From Agrococcus sp. SGAir0287 (lineage in GTDB: Bacteria; Actinomycetota; Actinomycetes; Actinomycetales; Microbacteriaceae), in contig NZ_CP027942.1 of the NCBI RefSeq assembly GCF_005484985.1, positions 310,001-374,000 on the forward strand: a stretch of DNA of 64,000 nt, given 5' to 3'. Shown here piece by piece: positions 36,521-45,100 of this stretch (position 1 is the first letter of the stretch; every line of letters starts with the position of its first letter). The position numbers were made by a program, and so were the translations under genes. The notes under the pieces are model-generated. The model was given only the letters and a program-made list of their open reading frames with translations. It was not told where the DNA came from and searched no databases.

Positions 36521-36550
36521 TTGACAATCGAGGCGTCCGGCGGCGAATCT
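36521..36550 (+). promoter_or_regulatory. Promoter candidate TTGACA-N18-GAATCT
   Basis: TTGACA at 36521-36526 is a perfect -35. GAATCT at 36545-36550 is a weak -10. It could act in addition to the leaderless TAGCGT at 36614. Confidence 0.35.
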
Positions 36551-36613
36551 CGACACGACGAACGTGTCGCAGGGTTGCGACATCCCTGCCACCCGTGCGC
36601 GACATGGGATTCC

Positions 36614-36619
36614 TAGCGT
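36614..36619 (+). promoter_or_regulatory. -10 hexamer TAGCGT before the lipoprotein operon
   Basis: TAGCGT, 7 bases (TGGAGCC), ATG. GGAG may also act as ribosome site. Confidence 0.5.
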
Positions 36620-36626
36620 TGGAGCC

Positions 36627-37190
36627 ATGACCACCCACGACCCCATCGCCCAGCCCCGCTGGTTCGCGCTCGTCGCGCTGACCATCGTCGCGGTCGGCAG
36701 CCTCTCGGGCTGCGGCCTCGCCTTCTCCGACCCGGACGCGACGGATCCGGCACCCAGCTCGCAGGACGGCACCGGCAGCTCGCCGGAGGCCGACGCCGCG
36801 GAGTCCGACCCGGCCGACGGCGAGCCCGCCGCATCCGACCCCGCCGAGACCGAGACCGGCGCCCCGGGCGCCTCGAGCCCCGACCGCGACGCGCTCATCG
36901 CTCGCGCGTCGCAGACCATCCCGTGCTCGCCCGGCCTCGACGTCACCACCGACGGCGGCATCGTGCGCGTCGAGGGCACGTGCGACGACCTCACCGTCAG
37001 CGCCGACGCCGCCATCGTCATCGCCGACGACGTCGCGGTCCTCACCATCACCGGCTCGGGCACCGTCGTCTCGACGCTCGCGCTCGGCGAGCTCCGCATC
37101 ACGGGCGACGTCAACGACGTGCGCTGGACGGGCGCGACCCCCGCCGTGACCGACGACGGCACGGCCAACACGATGGGGGAGCAGCAGTGA
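36627..37190 (+). CDS. DUF3060-like lipoprotein
   Basis: A 187-residue exported protein. A signal peptide with lipobox LSGC ends at Cys29. Residues 35-85 are Asp/Ser/Pro-rich linker. The C-terminal domain (about 95-175) has the CSPGLDVTTDGGIVRVEGTC pattern with repeated beta strands of DUF3060. Two cysteines are well placed for a disulfide. It is the first gene of a four-gene operon with a DUF4190-like protein and a two-component system, so it may be a signal-sensing or target protein. Confidence 0.82.
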   Translation: MTTHDPIAQPRWFALVALTIVAVGSLSGCGLAFSDPDATDPAPSSQDGTGSSPEADAAESDPADGEPAASDPAETETGAPGASSPDRDALIARASQTIPCSPGLDVTTDGGIVRVEGTCDDLTVSADAAIVIADDVAVLTITGSGTVVSTLALGELRITGDVNDVRWTGATPAVTDDGTANTMGEQQ

Positions 37191-37717
37191 GCGCCGCAGC
37201 GCCGGTGCAGCCGTCCGCGCCCGCACCTGTCGGCGAGCAGATGTCGTCGCCCGACGCGTCCGCTGGCCCGGCGACGACGAGCGAGGCCGGATCCGCGGCA
37301 CCCGCATCCGCGCCGACCGCCGTGCAGGGATCCGCTCCCGTCGCCCCCACGCCGCAGCCGACGATGGATGCGTACGCCGCGACCGCGCCGCAGGACTGGC
37401 AGCAGGCGGCGCCCCAGTCGCCGGCACCGCACGCCTGGCCGCAGCAGCCCCACCCCGCGGCCGCCCCGCCGCCGCACCCGACGCGCCCGATGAGCGGCCT
37501 CGCGATCGCGACGTTCGTCCTCGGCCTGTGCGGCTTCGCCATCCTCCCCGTGATCCTCGGGCACATCGCGATCGCGATGATCCGCCGCTCCGGCCAGCGC
37601 GGCATGGCGCTCGCGATCGTCGGCACGGTGCTCGGCTACCTCGCGATCGCCGGCTACCTCGCGCTCGCCGCGGTCGTCGGCGTGGGCATCCTCGCCGGCA
37701 CGGCAGGCTGGCTCTGA
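37187..37717 (+). CDS. DUF4190-like membrane protein
   Basis: A 176-residue protein. The first 100 residues are Pro/Ala/Gln-rich and likely cytoplasmic. The C-terminal 75 residues have two membrane segments around LAIATFVLGLCGFAILPVIL, then HIAIAMIRRSGQRGMALAIV and LGYLAIAGYLALAAVVGV, the DUF4190 pattern. The GTG start overlaps the lipoprotein stop by GTGA. Confidence 0.85.
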   Translation: MSAAAPVQPSAPAPVGEQMSSPDASAGPATTSEAGSAAPASAPTAVQGSAPVAPTPQPTMDAYAATAPQDWQQAAPQSPAPHAWPQQPHPAAAPPPHPTRPMSGLAIATFVLGLCGFAILPVILGHIAIAMIRRSGQRGMALAIVGTVLGYLAIAGYLALAAVVGVGILAGTAGWL

Positions 37718-37718
37718 C

Positions 37719-38438
37719 ATGACCGATGCGACCCGCCCCTCCCTGCTGCTCGTCGACGACGACGAGGCCATCACCGACGGCCTCGGCGCCTTCCTCGGTC
37801 GCAGCGGCTACGAGGTGCGGGTCGCGTCCGACGGGCAGGCGGCCCTGGATGCGGTCGCCGAGCGCCGCCCCGACATCATCGTGTGCGACATCGTCATGCC
37901 GCGGCTCGACGGGCGGGAAGTGGTGCGCCGCATCCGCGCGGCCGACGACTGGGTGCCGATCATCCTGCTCACCCAGGTCGGCGAGTCGTACGAGCGGTCG
38001 GCGGCGCTCGACGAGGGCGCCGACGACTACCTCGGCAAGCCGTTCGACCCGCAGGAGCTGCTCTCGCGCGTGCGTGCCGTGCTGCGCCGCACCGTGCGCG
38101 GCGAGCGGCCGCTCTCGGCAGCCGTGCGCCTGCGCGCCGACGGCCTCGAGCTCGACCGCACCGCTCGCCGCGCATGGCTCGACGGCACGGAGGTCGTGCT
38201 CACGCCCAAGGCGATGACGCTGCTCGACTTCCTCATGACGCATCCGGACGAGGCGCATCCACGCGAGCGGCTGCTCGCGACCCTGTGGGGCTTCGAGTCG
38301 ATCACGACGACGCGCGCCGTCGACCATCGCGTCGCCGAGCTGCGGCGCGTGCTGGGCGACGACGCGACGCATCCGCGCTTCGTCGAGACGGTGCAGAGCA
38401 CGGGGTACCGCTTCCGCGGGCCGGTGAGCGTCGCGTGA
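37719..38438 (+). CDS. OmpR family response regulator
   Basis: A 239-residue regulator. The receiver domain has LLLVDDDE, phospho-acceptor Asp57 in IIVCDIVMP, Thr in ILLTQVGE and Lys in YLGKPFDP. The winged helix has LTPKAMTLLDFLMTHPDEA and the C-terminal TGYRFRGP. It starts one base past the stop of the DUF4190-like gene. GTGA overlap with the kinase. Confidence 0.93.
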   Translation: MTDATRPSLLLVDDDEAITDGLGAFLGRSGYEVRVASDGQAALDAVAERRPDIIVCDIVMPRLDGREVVRRIRAADDWVPIILLTQVGESYERSAALDEGADDYLGKPFDPQELLSRVRAVLRRTVRGERPLSAAVRLRADGLELDRTARRAWLDGTEVVLTPKAMTLLDFLMTHPDEAHPRERLLATLWGFESITTTRAVDHRVAELRRVLGDDATHPRFVETVQSTGYRFRGPVSVA

Positions 38439-39430
38439 CCCGCCGCATCCTGCTCGCCCTGGTGCCGCTCGCGGCGGGCGTCGTCGCCGCGGTCGCGCTC
38501 GCGGCGGCCGGCGTGCGCACCGCGGCGATCCTCACCATCCCGCTCACGACGGCCGCGGTCGTGCTCGGCCTCGTCGTCTCGGCGGCGATCCTGCTGGTGG
38601 TGCTGGCGGCTCGGCGGAGGTCGCTGCAGGCGCTCCGCGTCGAGGAGGCGCGGCAGCACGGGCTCGCGGAGGGCGCCGCGGCCGAGCGCGAGGCGCATCG
38701 CCGCTTCCTCGCACGCCTCGACCACGAGCTGAAGAACCCGGTGCAGGCCATCCGCGCGACGATCGCGGCGGTCGAGCCGGGCTCGGGGACCGCGGCCGAT
38801 CCGCGGCTCGCGACCGTCGATGCGCAGGCCGCACGCCTCGCGAACCTCGTCGGCGACCTGCGCGGGCTGTCGGACCTCGAGACGCGCCCGCTCGAGCTCG
38901 AGCCCGTCGACCTCGAGCAGCTGCTCCACGACTGCGTCGGCTCGCTCGCGCAGCAGCATCCGGATGCCGCCGCGCGCGTGTCCGTGCAGGTCACGCGCGT
39001 GCCCTGGCCGGTGCCGACGATGCAGCTCGACCTCGACCTCGTCGGGCTCGCGATCGACAACGTGCTCGCCAACGCTCGCAAGTTCGGCGCGGACGGACCG
39101 GTGGAGGTGCGACTGCGCGAGCAGGACGGATGGGCGGTCGTCGAGGTCGCCGACTCGGGCCGCGGCGTGCCGGCCGACGAGGCCGCGCTCGTGTTCGACG
39201 AGCTCGCCCGCGCCCGCAACGCTCGCGACGTGCCCGGCTCGGGCATCGGGCTCTCGCTCGTGCGTACCGTGGCCCGCCGCCACGGCGGGGACGTCGCGCT
39301 GCGCTCCCGCGAGGGCGAGGGCACGGTCGTCGAGCTGCGACTGCCGCCGACGCCGCCCGCGGATGCGCGTGGCGTCCGGGGTGCGGGATCCGGGGCCGGT
39401 GCGGGGACCGCGGCGCCTCGAGCGCGCTGA
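38435..39430 (+). CDS. Sensor histidine kinase (HisKA type)
   Basis: A 331-residue kinase. Two membrane segments (about 5-25 and 32-57) have almost no extracellular part. The H-box FLARLDHELKNPVQAI carries His97. N-box IDNVLANARKFG, G1 VADSGRGVP, G2 GSGIGLSLVRTVARRHGG. The absence of a sensor domain fits signal input from the lipoprotein or the DUF4190-like protein of the same operon. The tail is Gly/Ala-rich. Confidence 0.9.
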   Translation: MTRRILLALVPLAAGVVAAVALAAAGVRTAAILTIPLTTAAVVLGLVVSAAILLVVLAARRRSLQALRVEEARQHGLAEGAAAEREAHRRFLARLDHELKNPVQAIRATIAAVEPGSGTAADPRLATVDAQAARLANLVGDLRGLSDLETRPLELEPVDLEQLLHDCVGSLAQQHPDAAARVSVQVTRVPWPVPTMQLDLDLVGLAIDNVLANARKFGADGPVEVRLREQDGWAVVEVADSGRGVPADEAALVFDELARARNARDVPGSGIGLSLVRTVARRHGGDVALRSREGEGTVVELRLPPTPPADARGVRGAGSGAGAGTAAPRAR

Positions 39431-39605
39431 CACCGCGCGCACAGTGGTCGGTCGCTCGTCGCGGTGATCGGCGACCTCGCGCCGGGAACGCTCGCTCGTC
39501 TCCGTCGAACGGTCGCTGGCGGTCGCGAACGGTCGCCGTCGGGAGCGAGTCGCCACCAGTCCGTGCCACGGATGACGTCGCTGGGGATGGCTGGTCGCAG
39601 TCGCA

Positions 39606-39668
39606 CCGGACTGGTCGCAGCTCCAGTGCGATCGCGATCAGTCATGCGTGCGTCTGCGACCAGTCCGG
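39606..39668. repeat. Inverted repeat CCGGACTGGTCGCAG
   Basis: Perfect 15-base arms at 39606-39620 and 39654-39668 with a 33-base loop. The surrounding gap (39431-39750) is full of related words: GGTCG, GGTCGC, GACCACTC, CGATCGCC. It separates the kinase and the convergent DUF998-like gene and holds no gene. Confidence 0.75.
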
Positions 39669-39750
39669 CTCGATCGCGACCACTCTCCGCCGGACGTGAC
39701 CACTCACCCCGGGACGTCGCCGATCGCCGCGCGACGTCGCCGAGCGGCGA

Positions 39751-40530
39751 TCAGTCCTTCGCGTCGGCCTGACGGTCGAGAGCCGCCTGCGCTGCCGCCT
39801 CGTCCTCCGCGCGCATCCGCTCCCACTGCTCCTGCCGCAGCGCGCCGCGGTGCACGAGCACGGCCGCGATCCCCATGAGGATGAGCCAGGCGATGATCGG
39901 GTAGACCGCGAGCCGCTCGATGCCGCCCACCCCGAGCCCGAGGTCCGCACCGGGCGTCGACGGCAGCAGCGCGAGGCCGACGAGACCGACGGCGCCCACC
40001 CCCGCGAGGACGAGCGAGAGGACGCCCACGCCGCGCCAGCGCCGCACGAGCAGGCCGATGCCGGCGACGAGCATCCACACGATGCCGCCCGCGATCGCGA
40101 GCGTCGCCCCGATGCCGTGCAGCGCTGCTCGGGTCGCGTCGCCGCCGAGATCCTCGGCGATCGATCCAGGGAAGAGTCCGACGAGCAGCATGCCGACGCC
40201 GTGCACGACGCCGAGCGCCGTCGCGATCCAGCGCCACACGCGTGGCAGCAGCCACGCGAGCTGCCACGTCGCGACCACCACGAGCAGCCCCTGCAGCACG
40301 AACGCCGCATCCATGAGCAGCCACTGCGGCGAGCACACGACGCGATCGGCGAGCACGAGGCACTCCGGCACGCCCAGGTCCGAGATGTAGTTGTCGCCGA
40401 AGGAGTACGGCGCCGGCGCCCACGCTGCCGCGACGACCTGCTCGGCGACGAGGTACTGCGTCGTCGCGACGAGGGCGATGCCGCCGCGCGCGACGCGGCG
40501 ATCGGTGAGGTCGGGGGCGGATGCGGTCAC
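39751..40530 (-). CDS. DUF998-like membrane protein
   Basis: A 259-residue protein with about six hydrophobic segments. The first loop contains YSFGDNYISDLGVPEC, the pattern expected of DUF998 (NxxSDLG). The end is charged (RQEQWERMRAEDEAAAQAAL). The function is not known. The GTG has CAGGCT at 6 bases. Confidence 0.85.
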   Translation of the reverse strand: MTASAPDLTDRRVARGGIALVATTQYLVAEQVVAAAWAPAPYSFGDNYISDLGVPECLVLADRVVCSPQWLLMDAAFVLQGLLVVVATWQLAWLLPRVWRWIATALGVVHGVGMLLVGLFPGSIAEDLGGDATRAALHGIGATLAIAGGIVWMLVAGIGLLVRRWRGVGVLSLVLAGVGAVGLVGLALLPSTPGADLGLGVGGIERLAVYPIIAWLILMGIAAVLVHRGALRQEQWERMRAEDEAAAQAALDRQADAKD

Positions 40531-40633
40531 CCGTCCAGCCTGGCACGCTCGCTCGGATGCGAGCGTCGGGTGGTCGACCGGGGCGTCCCGCCGACCGGGC
40601 CATCCGGCCCCAGGATCCGTCACCCAGCCACGT

Positions 40634-40695
40634 GAGGTGCGGATGCTGCACTCGGGTGCTGTTGCAACGACACCTGAGTGCAGCATCCGCACCTC
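40634..40695. repeat. Perfect 20-base inverted repeat in a divergent promoter region
   Basis: GAGGTGCGGATGCTGCACTC (40634-40653) is the exact inverse of 40676-40695. The stem continues as GGGTG/CACCT around GTTGCAAC, itself palindromic. Confidence 0.85.
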
Positions 40696-40699
40696 GCGG

Positions 40700-40815
40700 T
40701 CGCGCGTGCTGCAGCAGGCGCACCTCCCTGCAGCAGACGCACCTCTCTGCAGCAGACGCGCCTGCTCTCGGCAGGCGCACCTTCCCGCAGCGGGCGCACC
40801 CGACTGCAGCGCGCA
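40700..40815 (+). repeat. Imperfect 19-20-bp repeat TGCAGCAGACGCACCTCTC
   Basis: About five units from CTGCAGCAGGCGCACC on. Arms are CTGCAG-centred. It lies between the divergent starts of the DUF998-like and DUF427 genes (426-base gap). No gene is in that gap. Confidence 0.65.
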
Positions 40816-40956
40816 TCCGGGGCCGTCGGAGACCGCAGCGCGCGCCGCGGCACCAGCGCCGCGCGACGATGCGGCGACGGAGCGTCCCCACGAGCGCCGA
40901 GCGCCCGCATGCGCGAGCCACTGGCCGCGCAGAGTCCGGCGCGGCAAGGTAGGGGC

Positions 40957-41451
40957 ATGCGACCGCAGCCGATCACTCCGAAGCCCGGCCAGGAGTCCGT
41001 CTGGGACTACCCGCGCCCGCCCCGTCTCGAGGACGCGGGCGTGCACATCGTCATCCGCCTCGCGGGCACCGTCGTCGCCGAGACCGACGACGCGCTGCGC
41101 GTGCTCGAGACGAGCCATCCGCCGACCTACTACCTCCCCGAGGACGCGTTCGCGCCGAACGCGCTCGTGCCCGCGGACGGCGCGAGCATGTGCGAGTGGA
41201 AGGGCCGCGCCGCGTACGCCGACGTCCGCGCGCTCGGGCACACCGTGCCGCGCGCCGCGTGGACGTACCCGACGCCGAACCCCGGCTTCGAGCGACTCGT
41301 GCGGCACTGGGCGGTCATGCCCGGCGCCCCGCTGCACTGCACCGTCGACGGCGAGGAGGTCGTACCGCAGGAGGGCGGCTTCTACGGCGGCTGGATCACG
41401 TCGAACGTGGTCGGACCGTTCAAGGGCGGCCCCGGCACGATGGGCTGGTAG
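40957..41451 (+). CDS. DUF427 family protein
   Basis: A 164-residue protein. The core has VHIVIRLAGTVVAETDDALRVLETSHPPTYYLPE, then CEWKGRAAYADVR and AAWTYPTPNPGF, followed by VDGEEVVPQEGGFYGGWITS, all standard for DUF427. The biochemical role is not established. GTAGGGGC is directly upstream of the ATG. Confidence 0.92.
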   Translation: MRPQPITPKPGQESVWDYPRPPRLEDAGVHIVIRLAGTVVAETDDALRVLETSHPPTYYLPEDAFAPNALVPADGASMCEWKGRAAYADVRALGHTVPRAAWTYPTPNPGFERLVRHWAVMPGAPLHCTVDGEEVVPQEGGFYGGWITSNVVGPFKGGPGTMGW

Positions 41452-41480
41452 CGGGCGCCTTCGGCGTCGGCACCCTTCGA

Positions 41481-42055
41481 GGCTCGCTGCGCTCGCACCT
41501 CAGGGAGCGGGTGGGTGGCTCGCTGCGCTCGCACCTCAGGGAGCGGGTGGGTGGTTCGCTGCGCTTGCACCTCGGGGAGCCGGTTGGGTGGTTCGCTGCG
41601 CTTGCACCTCAGGGAGCGGGTGGGCGGCTCGCGGCGCTCGCAACTGAGTGAGCGGGTGGGATCGCTGCGCTCGCACCTCAGGGAGCCGGGTGGGTGGTTC
41701 GCTGCGCTTGCACCTCAGGGGGCGGGTGGGTGGTTCGCTGCGCTTGCACCTCAGGGGGCGGGTGGGTGGTTCGCTGCGCGTGCACCTCAGGGAGCGGGTG
41801 GGTGGTTCGCTGCGCTTGCACCTCAGGGAGCGGTTGGGTGGCTCGCTGCGCTCGCACCTCGGGGAGCCGGGCGGGTGCTTCGCTGCGCTTGCACCTCAGG
41901 GGGCGGTTGGGTGGCTCGCTGCGCTCGCGCCACAGGGAGCGGGTGGGCGGCTCGCTGCGCTCGCACCTCGGGGAGCCGGGCGGGTGGCTCGCTGCGCTCG
42001 CACCTCTGTGAGCGAGCGGCGGGCTCGCTGCTCGCGCGCCTCGGGGCGCGGATCT
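41481..42055 (+). repeat. 16-copy 36/37-bp tandem array of family C element
   Basis: Units read GG(C/T)TCGCTGCGCT(C/T)GCACC, TCAGGGAGCGGGTGGGT. I count 16 units with periods of 34 to 37. Units vary at the C/T site, GAGCGG/GGGCGG/GAGCCGG and other single bases. There are no spacers, so it is not CRISPR. Because 36 is a multiple of 3, open frames run through it on several frames; none looks like a gene. It fills the 714-base gap between the DUF427 gene and the adhesin. Confidence 0.9.
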
Positions 42056-42110
42056 GATGACTCGCGCTCGACGGCGACCGCACCCGCTCGGGATCGCACA
42101 CCTGCCGAAG

Positions 42111-42156
42111 CATGACGGAGGGGGTGCGGGCCGAAGCCCGCACCCCCTCCGTCATG
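42111..42156. terminator. Perfect 20-bp hairpin terminator
   Basis: CATGACGGAGGGGGTGCGGG (42111-42130), loop CCGAAG and its exact inverse (42137-42156). It lies 9 bases past the stop of the adhesin-like gene. Confidence 0.9.
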
Positions 42157-42165
42157 CCCCTCCGA

Positions 42166-45100
42166 TCAGCAGGTCTGCAGGTTGAACACGTTGTCGCTCA
42201 GCGCCACCGTGCCACCCAGCAGCACGATCTGCGGGTCGTCGAGCCGGTCCACCTCGCTGGGGATGGTGCCCCAGAGGCAGGCGGTCGGCGAGACGTAGAC
42301 CGGCACGCCCTGCGCCGCGGCGGCCGCGGAGCCTGCGAGCGCGTCGGGGAAGCGCTCGCCGGTGGCGACGTAGATGCGGTCGGACGGGCCCGCGAACGAG
42401 TCCTGCGCGATGAGCACGCCGGTCTCGTAGCGGTTGGCGCCCGCGTAGCGCTCGATGACGTCGAACCCGGCAGCCTCGAAGCCGGCCTCCTGCGAGGTCG
42501 CCACCGCCGCCGAGCCACCCGCGATGCGGATGCCCTCGACGCCGAGCTCGTCGAGCTGCGCGAGCAGCTGCGCGCTCGGAGCCGCGCCGTACGTCAGCAG
42601 CAGCGGCGCTCCGGCGGAGCCCGACGCGGCACCGGCCGTCAGCGCGTCGGGGAAGTTCGCCCCGCTCGCGATGAACGCCTCGGTCGCCGAGTCGAAGGCC
42701 CGGTCGGTGACCGCCACCGACGTCTCGAACCGGTTCGCACCCGCCGCCCGCACGACCTCGCCGGCGTACTGCCCGGCTGCGCTCGCGACGTTCGCCGAGA
42801 TGGCTGCCGTGCCGCCGACGACCACGAGGACGTCGGGGTCGAGACGGTCGAGCTCGGTCGCCACGGCCGCGGGGAGCGCGTCGCGCTGCGTCAGCAGCAG
42901 CGGCGCGTCCTCCTGGGCTGCGGCCGGCGCCGCCGACAGGGCGTCGGGGAAGTTCTCGCCACTGGCGAGGTACACCACCGATGCTCCGAACGGGTAGGCG
43001 TCGCGAGAGATCTCGACGCTGGTCTCCCAGCGCTGCGGACCCCAGAGGCGGATGACCGGCAGGTTCGCCTCGCGCACGCCGATCGTGTCGGATGCGCTGC
43101 GGCTGCCCTGGACGCCCGTGGCGACGAGCGTCTGCGGTGCGTCGATGGTCGCCGGCACCGTGTACGTGCCGGTGGCGAGACGACCGTCGGGAAGCACCTC
43201 GGCCAGGAGGGAGCCGACGACGGCGCCATCCTCGTCGACGATCGTCACCGACACGTCAGGACCCGTCGGGTCCCACTGCAGGCCGTCGATCGCGACGTCG
43301 TCGCCCGGCTCCACGATGCTCGGCGATGCGATGAGCGTCGCCGGGCCCGTCGGCAGCTGCACGACCGTGACCGATGCGGTCTCGGATGCGTCGCCCTGGA
43401 CCGCCGTGAAGGTCAGCTCCCCGAGAGGGGTGCCGGCCGGCACCGTGAACGGCTGCGAGAAGCTCGCATCCGCCGAGGTCGCCGTGAACGAGCCGATGAT
43501 CGCGTTGTTGGCGGAACGGGCGATGATGCTCACCAGCCCGTCGCTCCAACCCGTGCCCGTCACGGTGACGACGTCACCGCGCTGGACGGTCGCCGGGGTC
43601 GCGGCGAGCGTCTCGGGCAGGTCGATCTCCAGCTCGGTCTCGCCGTCGTCGTCGCACGGAGCCGTCGCGGCCGTGGAGGCCGTGATCGTCACCGAGTCGA
43701 CGGCGATGCCGGCCGGCACGGTCCACACCTGCGTCCACTCGTCGTCCACGACCGCCACGTTCGTGAAGGTCGCGAGCGTCGTCGCGCCGGACGTGATGAC
43801 CACGTCGACGGGGCCGCAGAGGAATCCGGTCCCCGTGATGGTGACGACGTCACCCGGGTCCGCGGGGTCGGGCTCGGCGTCCACGACCGCGTCCGCCACG
43901 ACCTCGACCGCGGTGATCGCGGTGTCGGTGCCGTCGGTGGCCGTCACGTCGAGGAGCGCCGGGTCGGTGCCATCGGGGATCGGGTAGGTGCCCGTGATGA
44001 CGCCGTCGACGGGCGTGAGGACGATCGGCGTGCCGATCACGGTCTCGCCGTCGGTGATCGTCACCGTCACGGGCGCGGTGCCCCAGCCGGAGCCGCCGAT
44101 GGCGACCGAGTCGCCGCCGTGCACGCGCGGGGGCGTCGCCGTCACCGTCGGCGCGAGCGTGACCTCGAGCTCGGCGGTGTCGGTGTCCGTGCCCTGCGTG
44201 GCCGTCGCGGTGAGCGTGCCGGGCTCGGTGCCCTCGGGGACCGTGAAGGTGCCCGAGATGACGCCGTCCGTAGGGGTGAGCTCGAGCGGGGCGCCGACCG
44301 GCTGGTCGTCCTCGTCCGTGAACACCACCGTCACCGTGCCGGGGCCCCAGCCGGAGCCGCCGACCGTGACCTCGTCGAGCGGTCGCACCGTGGAGGGCGA
44401 GACCGTGACCGAGGGCTCGGGCAGGACGGTCAGCGAGGCGCCGGCCTCCGTGTCGCCCTGCACGGCCGTGACCGTGAGCGCGCCGGGATCGGTGCCTGCA
44501 GGGACCGTGAACTCGGCGGCGATGGTGCCGTCGGCCTCGATGTCCTCCTGGTCGACGGTGACCGTGCCGACGACCGCGTCGTCGGCGTCCGTGAACGTCA
44601 CGACGACGTCACCGCCGCTCGGCAGCCAGCCCGTGCCGGTGACGTCGACGGTGCCGCCTGCACGGATGCTCGTCGGGTCGACGGCGACGGTCGCGTCGCC
44701 GAACACCGTCACCGCGTCCTGCTCGGTGTCGTCGCCCTGCACGGCGGTGCCGGTGAGGGCACCCGGGGCCGTGCCGGCGGGCACCTCGAAGGTACCGTCG
44801 AGCACGCCGTCGGCGCCGACCGTCACGGCGACGGGCGAGCCGACCTGGCCGGCGGCGTTCGTGAACGTGACCGTCACGGTGCCGGCGTCCCAGCCGTCCC
44901 CTGCGATGGCGACGTCGTCGCCGACGCGCACCTCGGCGGGCGTCAGCTCGAGCGACTCGGGCAGGTCGACGTCGACGGGCGTCTCGCCCTCCTCGTCGCA
45001 CGTGCCCTGGCCCTCGGCGCGGATCGTGAGCGTCGCGACGTCGATGTCCTCGGGGACCACGTACGTCGTCGACCACGAGCCGTCCGCCGCCACGGCGACG

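Noticed and set aside
41481..42055. 36-bp repeat array as a CRISPR
   Set aside because: Units follow one another without spacers and no cas genes are near.
41515..42057. Open frames through the 36-bp array as repeat proteins
   Set aside because: The frame stays open only because the unit length is a multiple of 3; several frames are open, no start signal or signal peptide is present.
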